Shown in pieces: positions 16,032-25,955 of a stretch of 64,000 nucleotides of DNA; positions within the stretch are counted from its first letter, which is position 1; every line of letters begins with the position of its first letter. The DNA lies in NCBI RefSeq assembly GCF_013407955.1, contig NZ_JACCBU010000001.1:1488001-1552000 (forward strand). The letters run 5' to 3'. Origin of the DNA: Microlunatus parietis. Lineage in GTDB: Bacteria; Actinomycetota; Actinomycetes; Propionibacteriales; Propionibacteriaceae. A program made the position numbers and the translations under genes. The notes under the pieces were generated by a model. That model did not search any database, had not been told where the DNA came from, and saw nothing but the letters and a program-made list of their open reading frames with translations.

Positions 16032-16837
16032 CTTCCGCCGAGACCGTCCTGGAGGCCACCGACCTGTCGGTCGAGCTCGGTGGCCTGCCGGTCCTGCGCG
16101 GAATCAGCCTCAGCGTCGGGGTCGGCGAGACGGTCGCCCTGCTCGGTGGCAACGGTTCGGGCAAGTCCACGCTCGTCCGCACGGTGGTCGGGCTGCTGCC
16201 GTACCAGCACGGCACGATCGCCCTGTTCGGCCGGCCGCAGCGGCTGTTCCGGTCCTGGCGACGGATCGGCTACGTGCCGCAGCGGACTCCGGTCGGCACC
16301 AGCGCGGCCACGGTCCGCGAGGTCGTCGGCGCCGGGCTGCTGGCCCAGCGGCCCCCGTTCCTGCCGGCCGGGAAGGCCCACCGGCGCGCGGTCACCGAGG
16401 CCCTGGAGGTGGTCGGGATGGCCGGCCGGGCCGGCGACCGGGTCTCCTGGCTCTCCGGCGGCCAGCAGCAGCGGGTCCTGATCGCCCGCGCCCTGGTCGG
16501 CAAGCCGCAGTTGTTGATCTTGGACGAGCCGACCGCCGGCGTGGACCTGGAGCACCAGCAGGTGCTGGCCGGGGTGCTGGACCGGCTCACCGACAACGGC
16601 ACCGCGATGCTCGTGGTGCTGCACGAGATCGGTCCGCTCGCCGAGCAGATCGACCGGGCCGTGGTCCTGCGGGAGGGACGCGTCGCGTACCAGGGCAGCC
16701 TGGCCGGGATCCCCGGCCTGCACGCCGGCGGCCACGAGTGCGAGGAGCCCGCCGCACCGGATCCGATCGGCGGCGCGATCCTGCAGCAGACCGACCTGGT
16801 CCGGCCGAACGGCAGTCAGGGGAACGGCCGGCCATGA
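16022..16837 (+). CDS. znuC: zinc ABC transporter ATP-binding protein
   Basis: 271 residues; powers zinc import through ZnuB. Walker A LLGGNGSGKSTL, Q-loop GYVPQRTPVGT, signature WLSGGQQQRVLIARALVG, Walker B LLILDEPTAGVD and the H-loop VLHEIG are all intact. The start overlaps the znuA stop by 10 nt and its stop overlaps the znuB ATG (ATGA), so the three are translated together. Confidence 0.96.
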   Translation: MQLTSAETVLEATDLSVELGGLPVLRGISLSVGVGETVALLGGNGSGKSTLVRTVVGLLPYQHGTIALFGRPQRLFRSWRRIGYVPQRTPVGTSAATVREVVGAGLLAQRPPFLPAGKAHRRAVTEALEVVGMAGRAGDRVSWLSGGQQQRVLIARALVGKPQLLILDEPTAGVDLEHQQVLAGVLDRLTDNGTAMLVVLHEIGPLAEQIDRAVVLREGRVAYQGSLAGIPGLHAGGHECEEPAAPDPIGGAILQQTDLVRPNGSQGNGRP

Positions 16838-17835
16838 TCGAGATCTTGCAATATCCCTTCATGCAAAGGGCTTTGCTCGCCGCGTTGCTGACCGGGCTGA
16901 TGGCGCCCGCGATCGGGAGTTACGTGGTGCAGCGGCGGCTCAGCCTGCTCGGCGACGGCCTCGGCCATGTCGCGATCGCCGGGGTCGGGCTGGCCCTGCT
17001 CACCGGCCAGCAGCCGATCCCGGTCGCCGTCGTGGTCTGCGTGATCGGCGGGGTGATCGTCGAGCTGCTCCGGCAACAGGGCAAGGCCACCGGCGACGTC
17101 GGCCTGGCGATCTTGTTCTACGGCGGGTTGGCCGCCGGGGTGCTGATGTCGGGGATCGCGGGCGCCGGGGCCGGGGCGCTGTCGCAGTATCTGTTCGGCT
17201 CGCTGACCAGCGTGACCGACGGCGATCTGATCATGGTCGCCGTGCTCACCGTGGTGGTGCTGGTGCCGACGATCGGCCTGGCGCCGCAACTGTTCGCGGT
17301 CACCTCCGACGAGGACTTCGCCCGGGTGCAGGGGCTCAAGGTCCGGCTCTACAACCTGATCATCGTCGTCGTCGCCGCGATCACCGTGACACTGGCGATG
17401 CGGACCGTCGGGCTGCTGCTGGTGAGCGCCCTGATGGTGATCCCGGTGGCCGCCGCCCAGAACCTCACCCGCGGCTTCAGGGCCGGCCTGGTCGGCGCGA
17501 TCGTGATCGGCGTCGTCGTCGCCGTCGGCGGCGCGACCGCCTCGTTCTACGCCGACTCCCCGCCCGGGGCGATGATCGTCGTCCTCGCGATCGCCGTCTT
17601 CGCGCTCAGTTGGCCTTTCTCGATTCTTGCGACCCGCCGTCGTAAAGTGCTCCCCGTGCTACCGGAACTGAGCGAGGACCTCGACCAGCCGACGCCGCAC
17701 GAACCGGCGCCGGACCATCCGCACGAGCACAACGAGGTCTGTGGCCACCAACCGGTACGCCACGGAGACCACATCGACTACGTCCACGACGGACACCGAC
17801 ACGCCCCGCACGCGGGCCACTACGACGAGCACTGA
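16834..17835 (+). CDS. znuB: zinc ABC transporter permease with His-rich tail
   Basis: 333 residues from the ATG at 16834. About eight hydrophobic helices of the ABC-3 family are visible; GSYVVQRRLSLLGDGLGHVA is the conserved N-terminal motif and TVGLLLVSALMVIPVAAAQN the conserved late one. The last 60 residues are cytoplasmic and extremely rich in His and Asp (PDHPHEHNEV, HGDHIDYVHDGHRHAPHAGH), a likely zinc-binding or buffering tail. It is followed 10 nt later by zur. Confidence 0.95.
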   Translation: MIEILQYPFMQRALLAALLTGLMAPAIGSYVVQRRLSLLGDGLGHVAIAGVGLALLTGQQPIPVAVVVCVIGGVIVELLRQQGKATGDVGLAILFYGGLAAGVLMSGIAGAGAGALSQYLFGSLTSVTDGDLIMVAVLTVVVLVPTIGLAPQLFAVTSDEDFARVQGLKVRLYNLIIVVVAAITVTLAMRTVGLLLVSALMVIPVAAAQNLTRGFRAGLVGAIVIGVVVAVGGATASFYADSPPGAMIVVLAIAVFALSWPFSILATRRRKVLPVLPELSEDLDQPTPHEPAPDHPHEHNEVCGHQPVRHGDHIDYVHDGHRHAPHAGHYDEH

Positions 17836-17845
17836 GCTGGACGAC

Positions 17846-18247
17846 ATGCCCGAGAGCCACGCGACCGCATCGCCGCAGCGCCGGACCCGGCAGCGGGCCG
17901 CCGTCCACGCGATCATGTCCGACCTGGACGAGTTCCGTACCGCACAGCAGATCCATGACGTGCTGCGCGGCAACGGAGACCGGATCGGGCTGACCACGGT
18001 CTATCGCACGCTGCAGTCGATGGCCGACGCCGGCGAGGTCGACGCGCTGCGGACCGGTGACGGCGAGATGGCGTACCGCCGCTGCTCGACCGGGCACCAC
18101 CATCACCTGGTCTGCCGGGTCTGCGGCCGCACGGTCGAGGTGACCGGACCGGCAGTCGAGCGGTGGGCCACCCGGGTGGCCGAGGAGAACGGCTTCCGCG
18201 AGGTCAGCCACGATCTGGAGATCTTCGGCACCTGCGCCGAGCACTGA
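17846..18247 (+). CDS. zur: zinc uptake regulator, Fur family
   Basis: 133 residues from the ATG at 17846; the longer Thr-rich frame upstream overlaps znuB and is rejected. Winged helix TAQQIHDVLRGNGDRIGLTT then VYRTLQSMADAGEVD; regulatory metal site STGHHHHLVCRVCGRTVEV with the first CxxC; the second Cys is in FGTC near the end. Zur represses zinc import when zinc is plentiful. The Zur box on the znuA start implies it autoregulates the operon. Confidence 0.93.
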   Translation: MPESHATASPQRRTRQRAAVHAIMSDLDEFRTAQQIHDVLRGNGDRIGLTTVYRTLQSMADAGEVDALRTGDGEMAYRRCSTGHHHHLVCRVCGRTVEVTGPAVERWATRVAEENGFREVSHDLEIFGTCAEH

Positions 18248-18380
18248 GCCCTTGAGACACCTCTTGCGGACGTCCCCAATCGTGCGTCAAGGTCGTCCGT
18301 AACGTACCGATCTGCGCGCAACGATGCTCTCGCGGGTCGATCAGACGGTGCGGCCGGCTCATGCTTCGGGAGATCCTGCC

Positions 18381-20423
18381 ATGTCTTCAGCATTCCCACT
18401 GCGACGCCGTCGGATCCTGCAGCTCGGCGCCGCGTCCCTGGCGACCGCAGCGGTCGGAAGTTCGACGACCTGGCCTGCCCGGGCCGCGACGCCGACCGTG
18501 TACGACGAGGCCTCGCTGTCCTGCGAACTGTCCGGCTTCGGCGTCCACGGCAGCACCGGCTACCTGACCAGCCGCGGTCTCTCGCCGGTCCGCCATCTCC
18601 GGTACGACTTCGCCAACCGGCAGGTCACGAACCTCTCCTACCTGCCGGTGACCGGCGCCAACGGCAAGCAGAACGACGGCGCCTACTGCCTGCACCCCTC
18701 GCCGGACGGCTCGGTCGTGTATTCGGCGCCCTGGTCCGGCAGCGACCTGTACCGCTGGAGCACCAGCACGCAGGCGTTCACCCGGGTGGCCACCAGTCTC
18801 GGCAACCTCCCGTACGCCATGGATGTGGCGCCCGACGGCAAGGTCTACGTCGGGCTCTACGACCCGGCCGCCGGAGCGATCGTCCGCGCGTACGATCCCG
18901 GCACCGGCACCGTGACCTCGCTCGGGCAGGCTGTTCCGGCCGCCACTTCGCTCTACGCCCGCTGGCTCTCAGTCGACGCCGACCACGTCTACGTCGCCAC
19001 GACCCGGGACGGCGTCCTGGTCCGCCGGCCCCGCAACAGCGGCGCCTGGACCGAGCTGCACCGGATCCCGAAGCCGGACGGAGTGACCGTCACCGGCTAC
19101 AACGGCATCGCACTGAGCGCCTCGAAGGTGTACGCCCTCAGTGGTCGCACCGTGCTCCGGATGAACCTCAACGGCACCGGGCTGGAGACCCTCACCGCTC
19201 CGGCGTCGCTGGACCGGCTCGTGCACGACCCGGCCACCGGAGCGCTCTACGTCGCCGATGTCGACCGTGCGATCCACCGGCTCTCGGACGGTTCGAGCAC
19301 CTTCGTCAAGCTGGCCCAGTCGACGTCCACGCTGCGCCACGCCGGCATCGGACTGGCCGACCCCGGGCTGCTCGTCGGTTGCACCGAGGACGGCATCGTC
19401 TGGGACCTCGCCCTGGCCACCGGCGCCTATCAGGAACGGAATCTGGCCGAACTCGCGCCACAGGCGGCCGGTGGCGAACTCGTCCACTCGCTCTGTGCCT
19501 CGACGAGTGCGAGCGTGGCCTGGGTCGGCGGGCGCAACGCGGTCACGATGCACAACGTCTCGACCGGCGCCTCCATACGGTATCCGGTCCGGGGTGAGGC
19601 CAAGGCGGTCGGCGTCTGCGGGAACGACCTCGTCGCCGCCATCTACCCCTCCACCGAGCTGCACGCGATCGACCGCACGACCGGGGCCCAGCGGACCCTG
19701 GCCCGGATCCAGAACGACCAGTACCGGCCAATGGATCTCGAGGTCGACGACGCCACCGGCCGCGTCTTCATCGCCACGAAACCCAACAAGGGCGTCGCCG
19801 ACGGGGCCCTGGCGGTGATCAAGCCGGCGGTCGCGAACAGCCTCCAGGTGCTGAAGGGCCTGCTGCCCGGACAGGCCGTGGTCTCGGTCGACCTCGACGC
19901 CGGCAAGATCTTTCTCGCCGGTGACCGCTCGGCCGGTGACGAGGCGGTGCCGCCGGGCGCGGCCGGCGCCCAGATCACGGTCCTCAACCTCGCCACGCTG
20001 GCGGTCGAGAGGACCTTCACCCCGCTCGGCGAGGGCACCGCCCTGATGAGCATCGCTCACCTCGACGGCCTCGTTTACGGCGTATACAAGGTGCCGTCCG
20101 GCTACTGGTTCGCCTGGGACCTCGCGCAGGGCAAGCGGGTGGCCGGCTCCTCCAAGGACGCCAACGGGAACTGGGTCCGGATGCTGCCCGGCTACGGCGA
20201 GGTGGTCCGGCACGGCGGCCACGTCTTCGCCGCCGTGATCGCCGAGTCGGCCGCCGACGTCCACCTGTACCGACTCGGCCCCGGACTCACGAACGCCGTC
20301 CTGCGCAACCAGGACCTCGGCCGGTCCTGGTACACCTTCCCACAGCTCGGCTTCATCGGCTCGTCCATGACCGCCTGGACGCTCTCGAACCGGAAGCTCG
20401 CGAAGGTCGACCTGACCGTGTGA
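18381..20423 (+). CDS. Tat-exported beta-propeller protein
   Basis: 680 residues. The start at 18381 gives a twin-arginine signal (FPLRRRRILQLGAASLATAA, cleavage near PARAA), so it is exported folded. The mature part is a string of propeller-like blades (GAYCLHPSPDGSVVYSAPWS, YAMDVAPDGKVYVGLYDP, WLSVDADHVYVATTRDG and similar), with no catalytic motif recognised. Comparable actinomycete proteins are annotated only as PQQ/Kelch-like or hypothetical. It may bind or process a carbohydrate; that is a guess. Confidence 0.7.
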   Translation: MSSAFPLRRRRILQLGAASLATAAVGSSTTWPARAATPTVYDEASLSCELSGFGVHGSTGYLTSRGLSPVRHLRYDFANRQVTNLSYLPVTGANGKQNDGAYCLHPSPDGSVVYSAPWSGSDLYRWSTSTQAFTRVATSLGNLPYAMDVAPDGKVYVGLYDPAAGAIVRAYDPGTGTVTSLGQAVPAATSLYARWLSVDADHVYVATTRDGVLVRRPRNSGAWTELHRIPKPDGVTVTGYNGIALSASKVYALSGRTVLRMNLNGTGLETLTAPASLDRLVHDPATGALYVADVDRAIHRLSDGSSTFVKLAQSTSTLRHAGIGLADPGLLVGCTEDGIVWDLALATGAYQERNLAELAPQAAGGELVHSLCASTSASVAWVGGRNAVTMHNVSTGASIRYPVRGEAKAVGVCGNDLVAAIYPSTELHAIDRTTGAQRTLARIQNDQYRPMDLEVDDATGRVFIATKPNKGVADGALAVIKPAVANSLQVLKGLLPGQAVVSVDLDAGKIFLAGDRSAGDEAVPPGAAGAQITVLNLATLAVERTFTPLGEGTALMSIAHLDGLVYGVYKVPSGYWFAWDLAQGKRVAGSSKDANGNWVRMLPGYGEVVRHGGHVFAAVIAESAADVHLYRLGPGLTNAVLRNQDLGRSWYTFPQLGFIGSSMTAWTLSNRKLAKVDLTV

Positions 20424-20467
20424 CTGGTCGATGAGATCAGGGCGGGCCGACCTGGCATGATGACCGG

Positions 20468-21301
20468 ATGACCGCGGCCGAGCAGGCGAGTGAGGCGGAA
20501 ACGCCTGCGCCGCCACGGTTCTCCTGGGGTCTGATCCCCGCCGCGGGCGTGTCCGCTTCCGCGGTGCTGCTGTTCGGCGTGCAGCATCAACTCTCCGGCT
20601 ATCTCACCCTGGCGATCAGCATCGTGGTCGCGATGCTGCTGGATCGCGACCTCGGCAAGAGCCTGCTGCTGATCGGGATCGGATTGGCTCCGATCGGCCT
20701 GATCTCGCTCGAGGCCGACATCAGTTGGTTCAACTTCCTCCGGATGGGCGGCGTACTCGCGTTCGCCGCGAGCGCGCCGTACTTGATCGACCGGTTCATC
20801 CTGAAACGTCACGTGATCCGGTTCCCGGTCAACACCGGTCGGCGTTGGACCAGACTGGAGCGCTGGTACCTGGTCGTCGTCGTCGCACTGGCCTGGCTGA
20901 TCCTGCCCTTCTACTTCATCAGGTCCGGCACCTACCTGAACTGGCCTGCGGTCCACGAGACGAGCGAACTGATCAGGCTCGGCGTCGCCGTGAACGCCGT
21001 CGGACTGTGGGACGAGTTGTTCTTCATCTGCACCGCGTTCGCTCTGTTCCGGCGCCACTTCCCGATGTGGCAGGCCAACATTCTTCAGTCCATCATCTTC
21101 GTGTCGTTCCTGTGGGAACTGGGCTATCAGAGCTGGGGTCCGCTGCTCACCATCCCGTTCACCCTGGTCCAGGGCTACATCTTCAAGCGGACCCGATCAC
21201 TCCCCTACGTCGTCTGTACGCACCTGATCTTCGACTGTGTGCTGTGGTTCGTCCTGGTCCACGCCCACAACCCCGGCTGGCTGCCGATCTTCATCTACTG
21301 A
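20468..21301 (+). CDS. CPBP-like intramembrane protein
   Basis: 277 residues with about eight hydrophobic helices. GLWDELFFICTAFALFRRHF followed by ILQSIIFVSFLWELG and CTHLIFDCVLWFVLVH resemble the CPBP (Rce1/Abi) glutamic protease family, but the EExxxR motif is degenerate (DELFFIC), so peptidase activity is uncertain. No partner is evident. It follows the propeller gene by 44 nt. Confidence 0.6.
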   Translation: MTAAEQASEAETPAPPRFSWGLIPAAGVSASAVLLFGVQHQLSGYLTLAISIVVAMLLDRDLGKSLLLIGIGLAPIGLISLEADISWFNFLRMGGVLAFAASAPYLIDRFILKRHVIRFPVNTGRRWTRLERWYLVVVVALAWLILPFYFIRSGTYLNWPAVHETSELIRLGVAVNAVGLWDELFFICTAFALFRRHFPMWQANILQSIIFVSFLWELGYQSWGPLLTIPFTLVQGYIFKRTRSLPYVVCTHLIFDCVLWFVLVHAHNPGWLPIFIY

Positions 21302-21350
21302 CCGTCAGCAGATCGCCTTCGTCCATGTTCGCGCTCCTGTCGCCCCATCC

Positions 21351-21430
21351 ATGTCGCGATTTCTCTTCGCACCAATCGGTAAGCGCTTGATCCCGCCCGA
21401 ATCGTCCCAAGCCAAGAGAAATCGTGACAT
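21351..21430. repeat. 80-bp inverted-repeat element, copy A
   Basis: Terminal arms ATGTCGCGATTTCTCTT (21351-21367) and its complement at 21414-21430 differ by one base. The left 35 bases recur at 44066 in a second element of the same length. It could fold into a long hairpin and may serve as a bidirectional terminator between the converging genes. Confidence 0.7.
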
Positions 21431-21624
21431 CTCCCGCTCGGACGCTGACCGCACCTGCCCACCCGCCCCACGAGTTCGGTCTCACCCGCCGACCCGACGC
21501 CACTGCCGCCCGCCCAACCGCGGCTGATCACCGAACGGACCTACATGGCCGAAGCCGCCCGCACCGCGATCCCGAACCGGCCCTCCCTCCCCTGCACCGA
21601 CCGGGCAGTTCCGCAGCGACACGC

Positions 21625-21642
21625 CCCTTCGACAGGCTCAGG
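21625..21642. repeat. CCCTTCGACAGGCTCAGG repeat, single copy
   Basis: The same sequence occurs twice in opposite orientation at 37400-37458. This short GC-rich repeat is common between genes in many high-GC bacteria; its role is unknown. Confidence 0.6.
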
Positions 21643-21688
21643 ACTGGCTACGCCTGCTTTTGTGACCGGTCGGCGGGTTTTCTGGGGG

Positions 21689-22462
21689 TCAGGCCTTGCC
21701 GTAGCGGCGCTCGCGGTCGGCGTAGAGCTCGATCGCTCGCCAGAGGTCCCGGCGGTCGAAGTCGGGCCAGAGGCGGTCCAGGAAGACCATCTCGGCGTAC
21801 GCGGACTGCCAGACCAGGAAGTTCGAGGTCCTTTGCTCGCCGGAGGACCGGACGAAAAGGTCGACGTCGGGGATGTCCGGTTCGTCCAGGAAGCGACGGA
21901 ACCGGTCCTCGGTGAGCCGGGACGGGTCGAGCCGGCCGGCCGCGGCCTCCTCGGCGATCCGGCGGGCGGCGTCGACGATCTCGGCCCGGCCGCCGTAGTT
22001 GACGCAGAACTGCAGGGTGATCACGTCGTTGTCTTTCGTACGGGCCTCCGCCGCCTCCAGCTCGGAGATCACGCTGCGCCACAGCCGGGGCCGCCGACCG
22101 GCCCAGCGGATCCGTACCCCCATCGCGTCGAGCTCGTCCCGCCGGCGCCGGATCACGTCGCGGTTGAAGCCCATCAGCCAGCGCACCTCGTCCGGCGACC
22201 GGCGCCAGTTCTCGGTCGAGAACGCGTACGCCGACAGGTACTTCACGCCGACCTCGATGGCCCCCTCGATCACGTCGAACAGGGACGACTCCCCCGCCGA
22301 ATGCCCGTCGGTACGGGGCAGCCCGCGCGCCTTGGCCCAGCGGCCGTTGCCGTCCATCACGATCGCCACGTGCCGCGGCAGCTTGGCCGCTGGAATCCGC
22401 GGCGGCCGGGCACCGCTCGGGTGAGGAGTGGGCGGCGTGCGCTGCCCGGAACGTCTTGGCAC
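21689..22462 (-). CDS. uppS: isoprenyl transferase (undecaprenyl/polyprenyl diphosphate synthase)
   Basis: 257 residues from the GTG at 22462. It is a cis-prenyltransferase that makes the lipid carrier for cell-wall synthesis. [20 protein letters not shown] (catalytic Asp), [55 protein letters not shown] and AYAEMVF give all conserved regions. The upstream open frame is shadow of recO. It is divergent from recO with only 18 nt between start codons, so promoters must overlap the coding regions or both transcripts are leaderless. Confidence 0.95.
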   Translation of the reverse strand: MPRRSGQRTPPTPHPSGARPPRIPAAKLPRHVAIVMDGNGRWAKARGLPRTDGHSAGESSLFDVIEGAIEVGVKYLSAYAFSTENWRRSPDEVRWLMGFNRDVIRRRRDELDAMGVRIRWAGRRPRLWRSVISELEAAEARTKDNDVITLQFCVNYGGRAEIVDAARRIAEEAAAGRLDPSRLTEDRFRRFLDEPDIPDVDLFVRSSGEQRTSNFLVWQSAYAEMVFLDRLWPDFDRRDLWRAIELYADRERRYGKA

Positions 22463-22480
22463 GTAGGGGACAATAGCCGG

Positions 22481-23221
22481 GTGCCGACCTACTCCGATGA
22501 GGCCGTCGTCCTCCGGACCCACAAGCTGGGCGAGGCCGATCGGATCATCACCGTCCTCAGCCGTCGGCACGGCAAGCTGCGCGCGGTCGCGAAGGGGATC
22601 CGGCGCACCTCCTCCAAGTTCGGGGCCCGGCTGGAGCCGTTCTCCCGGGTCGATCTCCAGTTCGCGGTGGGCCGGTCGCTGGACGTGATCACCCAGGCGG
22701 TCACGCTGGAGCCGAACAGCGACGAACTCGGCCAGGACTACCGCAAATACACGGCCGGCCACGCGATGGTCGAGACCGCCGACCGGCTGGTCGCCGAGGA
22801 GCGGGAACCGGCGGTGCAGCACTACCTGCTGCTGGCCGGGGCGCTGCGGGTGCTGCAGTCGGGCACCCGGGACGGGCCGCGGACGCCGTCGATGATCTTG
22901 GACTCCTACCTGCTCCGCGCGGTCGCCATCGCCGGTTACGCACCGTCGTTCGTCGACTGTGCCCGTTGCGGGCTGGCCGGTCCGCACGGGGCCTTCTCCC
23001 CCACCTCCGGCGGGGTGGTCTGCGAGCCGTGCCGGCCGCCCGGGTCGAGCCGGCCGGCTCCGGACACGCTGGCGCTGCTCAGCGCCCTGCTGGAAGGCCG
23101 CTGGGAGGCGACCCGCAACCAGCCCGAGGCGGTCGTCGCCGAGGCCAGTTCGATCACCGGCGGCTACGTCGCCTGGCACCTGGATCGCAACCTCCGTTCA
23201 CTGGCGCATGTCGAGCGTTGA
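22481..23221 (+). CDS. recO: DNA repair protein RecO
   Basis: 246 residues from GTG. OB-fold N-terminus [19 protein letters not shown] then [19 protein letters not shown]; helical C-terminal half with a zinc site [13 protein letters not shown]...VVCEPC. RecO anneals DNA and loads RecA with RecR. Its 3' end overlaps the M1 peptidase start by 14 nt. In mycobacteria recO and uppS lie on the same strand; here they are divergent. Confidence 0.93.
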   Translation: MPTYSDEAVVLRTHKLGEADRIITVLSRRHGKLRAVAKGIRRTSSKFGARLEPFSRVDLQFAVGRSLDVITQAVTLEPNSDELGQDYRKYTAGHAMVETADRLVAEEREPAVQHYLLLAGALRVLQSGTRDGPRTPSMILDSYLLRAVAIAGYAPSFVDCARCGLAGPHGAFSPTSGGVVCEPCRPPGSSRPAPDTLALLSALLEGRWEATRNQPEAVVAEASSITGGYVAWHLDRNLRSLAHVER

Positions 23222-24752
23222 CCCCGACTGGGGGCCGCCCGATCCGTGGGGCCGCTTCAACGAGACTCCGGTGCGCCACCGTCCGTACCGCGCCGCGTAC
23301 GTCTTCGCCGTGATCATGGCCGTGATCGCGTTCCTGGCGGTCGCCGTGCCGGTCGGGATCCCGTTCCTGGTCTCCCGCTGGACCGAGCAGCCGCCGGTTG
23401 TGGCGCCCGATCCGGCCGGCGGCCGGCCGGGAGTCGGCGACCCGTACTTCCCGGACTACGGCAGCAGCGGCTACGACGCGATCAAGTACACGATCTCGGT
23501 CGACTGGGACCCGGCCGCGAAGCGGCTGAGCGGCCGGACCGTGATCACCGCTCGGGCCGACCAGACGCTGCCGTCCTTCTATGTCGATCTTGCCCTGCCG
23601 GTCGAGTCGGTCCTCGTGGACGGCGCACCGGCGCGGCACGCCAAGGCCGGCTTCCAGGATGTCAAGATCACGCCGAGGGAACCGGTGCCGGCCGGCCGCG
23701 ACTTCAAGATCACGATCGAGTACGCCGGCGAGCCGGGAGCCGTGCAGCGCAACGAAACCCGGGCCTGGTATGCGACCGGCCAGGAGTGGACGGCGGCCGG
23801 CGAGCCGGAGAGCGCGGCCTGGTGGTATCCGTCGAATGATCATCCGTCGGACGTCGCGCTGATGGACGTCAGCGTCCGGGTGCCGGCCGGCTTCGAGGTG
23901 ATCAGCGTCGGGCGACTGGAGTCCCGGGACACCGCCGAGGAGGCCGACCACGACACCTGGCGCTGGATCGCCCGGCAGCCGATGGCCACCTATCTCAATT
24001 TCATCTCGATCGGGCAGTACCAGATCAAGGAAGGCGTCGCAGCCGGGCGGCCGTACCTCTACGCCGTCTCGGAGCAGCTGACGGAGCCGGAGCGCAAGAT
24101 CGCGTTCGCCCAATTGGAGAAGTCGGAGTCCATGATCACGATCATGGAGGAGGCGTTCGGGCCGTACCCGTTCAGCGAGTTCGGCGGCGTCGTCCCGGTG
24201 CATGACTTCTGGTTCGGCGGGCTGGAGACACAGACCCGGCCGATCTACCAGCGGCAGGCGATCCTGGACGACGACTTCGCGCCGGAGTTGATCATGCACG
24301 AGTTGGCCCACATGTGGTACGGCAACCACGTCACGCTGGCCCAGTGGGACGACATCTTCATCAACGAGTCGTACGCGACCTGGGCACAATGGCTGTACCG
24401 GGAGCGAACCGGCCGACAGCCGGCGGCCGAGGCGTTCGCGGACATGTACGGAAGGGTCAAGGACCGGCCCGACTTCTGGCGGGTGACCATGATCGATCCG
24501 GGCCCCGGTCAGCTGTTCAGCACCGTGTACGCCCGCGGCCCGATGACCCTGCAGGCCCTGCGAACCGTGATCGGCGACGAGGCGTTCTTCGCCCTGGCCA
24601 GGGAGTGGGCCGCCGATCCGGGCCCGCGCAGCGTCGAGCAGTGGATGGCGGCCGCCCAGGCCAAGACGTCGACGGACCTCGGGCCGTTCTTCGACGCCTG
24701 GCTGAGGTCGACGTCGGCACCGGATCCCACCGCAGCGAATGGCTTCGGCTGA
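23208..24752 (+). CDS. M1-family metallopeptidase, membrane-anchored
   Basis: 514 residues from an ATG inside the recO 3' end. An N-terminal transmembrane segment (AAYVFAVIMAVIAFLAVAVP) leaves the catalytic part outside. The zinc site LIMHELAHMWYGNHVTLAQW with downstream INESYATW (HExxH-18-E) is intact. The substrate-anchoring GxMEN loop reads FGGLETQTRP, a variant seen in other actinomycete M1 proteins. It lacks the large C-terminal helical domain of aminopeptidase N, so it is a short M1 form. Confidence 0.9.
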   Translation: MSSVDPDWGPPDPWGRFNETPVRHRPYRAAYVFAVIMAVIAFLAVAVPVGIPFLVSRWTEQPPVVAPDPAGGRPGVGDPYFPDYGSSGYDAIKYTISVDWDPAAKRLSGRTVITARADQTLPSFYVDLALPVESVLVDGAPARHAKAGFQDVKITPREPVPAGRDFKITIEYAGEPGAVQRNETRAWYATGQEWTAAGEPESAAWWYPSNDHPSDVALMDVSVRVPAGFEVISVGRLESRDTAEEADHDTWRWIARQPMATYLNFISIGQYQIKEGVAAGRPYLYAVSEQLTEPERKIAFAQLEKSESMITIMEEAFGPYPFSEFGGVVPVHDFWFGGLETQTRPIYQRQAILDDDFAPELIMHELAHMWYGNHVTLAQWDDIFINESYATWAQWLYRERTGRQPAAEAFADMYGRVKDRPDFWRVTMIDPGPGQLFSTVYARGPMTLQALRTVIGDEAFFALAREWAADPGPRSVEQWMAAAQAKTSTDLGPFFDAWLRSTSAPDPTAANGFG

Positions 24753-24846
24753 CGGTATGGTGCGGAGTCTGCGACTCAGTTCGGGAACGACCCCGGACCG
24801 GATCGGACACGACGTCGTACTCGGGGGCATCGAGTAGGAGGAACGG

Positions 24847-25791
24847 GTGCGGAAGCGCCGGCCATCGTCGCCGAATTCGCCCAGGTCTGGGCGCGTCCTC
24901 GGCGTCGCCGGCATCGCGATGATCGCGATCGCCGTCTTTGGCGTGGTCTTCGTCATGGCGAACCGGCCCAGCCCGGTGACCACGGCGGCCGAGCCGGCCA
25001 GCGCCGCGCCGGCGACCTCGTTGGCCGAGTTGCCCGCGAGCAAGGCGCCGACCCCGATGGTGAACGAGCACTCGCGCGCCCCCGACGACGGGCCGGACGA
25101 CGAACCGGAGGCCGGGAACGAGCCGCCGTCGCGCGCGCCCTCTCCGTCGCCCACGCCGACCGAGGTCTCGACCCAGCCGCGGGCGCCGTCGCAGGGTACG
25201 CCACCGCGGCCGGAACAAAAGCAGCCACCGATCACCGAGAGCAACCTGCCCGCGGCGGCGGACCTCGCCTGGCGCGCGGCGGGCGAGTGGCAGGAGGAGC
25301 CCGCAAGCGACGCCACCGGCGACCGTCCGCCGTCGGTCTGCGTGCCGTCGATGACCGTTCTGGCCAACCCGGACACCCTGCTCCGGCGCGACTACCTCCT
25401 GCCCGGCGTCGGCCGCAGCACGGCGATCACGGTCGACTACGCCACCGAGGCCGAGGCCGAGGCCGCGTACACCGAACTGGGCCGCAGTGTCCGCGAGTGC
25501 CCGGCCCTGCTACGCCAGCAGGGCTACGTCCAGCCGAGCCCGGTCGCCGTCCAGCCGGTGCCGCTGCCGGAAGGCATCGTCTCGGAGCACCTGCGCCTGG
25601 AGTACCAGTTCCGGAAGGCGAAGCCGACCACCGAGAGCATCGGCCTGCTCCGCGCCGGCAACCGGCTGCTGATGATCTCCATGGTGACCCCGGCCGCCGA
25701 CACCAGCTGGGCCAAGGATCCGTCCGGCGAGCCGCAGGACCACCCGATGCTGCGCACCCTGCCCGCCGCGGCCGCCCGCCTCATCGGCTAG
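24847..25791 (+). CDS. membrane-anchored extracellular protein, unknown
   Basis: 314 residues from GTG with GGAGGAAC upstream. A basic N-terminus and one helix (VLGVAGIAMIAIAVFGVVFV) are followed by a Pro/Ser/Glu-rich linker (about residues 45-135), then a globular domain with two Cys (SVCVPS, RECPALL) that could form a disulfide. The domain resembles the PknH-type or YegJ-like sensor domains of actinomycete surface proteins, but the match is weak. Confidence 0.6.
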   Translation: MRKRRPSSPNSPRSGRVLGVAGIAMIAIAVFGVVFVMANRPSPVTTAAEPASAAPATSLAELPASKAPTPMVNEHSRAPDDGPDDEPEAGNEPPSRAPSPSPTPTEVSTQPRAPSQGTPPRPEQKQPPITESNLPAAADLAWRAAGEWQEEPASDATGDRPPSVCVPSMTVLANPDTLLRRDYLLPGVGRSTAITVDYATEAEAEAAYTELGRSVRECPALLRQQGYVQPSPVAVQPVPLPEGIVSEHLRLEYQFRKAKPTTESIGLLRAGNRLLMISMVTPAADTSWAKDPSGEPQDHPMLRTLPAAAARLIG

Positions 25792-25955
25792 GACCGGCCC
25801 CGGCCCATCCGATGCTGGAAATCCCGCACCGACTTCGGCTGAAGGCCTCGCCGAAACGCTGAGCGGCGGCCATGGTTTGCGACTGTCAGGCCTCTGTCGA
25901 CTGCTGAGCCACGAGCCTCCTCGTGCGGGCGGAGGTAGACCCTACGGAGGTTACG

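Larger units (their letters stand above)
21302..21688. other. convergent intergenic region with repeats
   Basis: This 387-bp gap between converging genes holds the 80-bp inverted-repeat element (21351-21430) and one copy of the CCCTTCGACAGGCTCAGG repeat (21625-21642). No convincing gene was seen; short open frames lack ribosome sites and family similarity. Confidence 0.6.

Noticed and set aside
17741..17846. Longer Zur with a Thr-rich N-terminus
   Set aside because: It overlaps the znuB 3' end, is low complexity, and the ATG at 17846 gives a normal Zur.
21689..23179. Longer start for uppS giving a 496-residue protein
   Set aside because: The added part is antisense to recO and has no cis-prenyltransferase similarity; the GTG at 22462 gives the family length.
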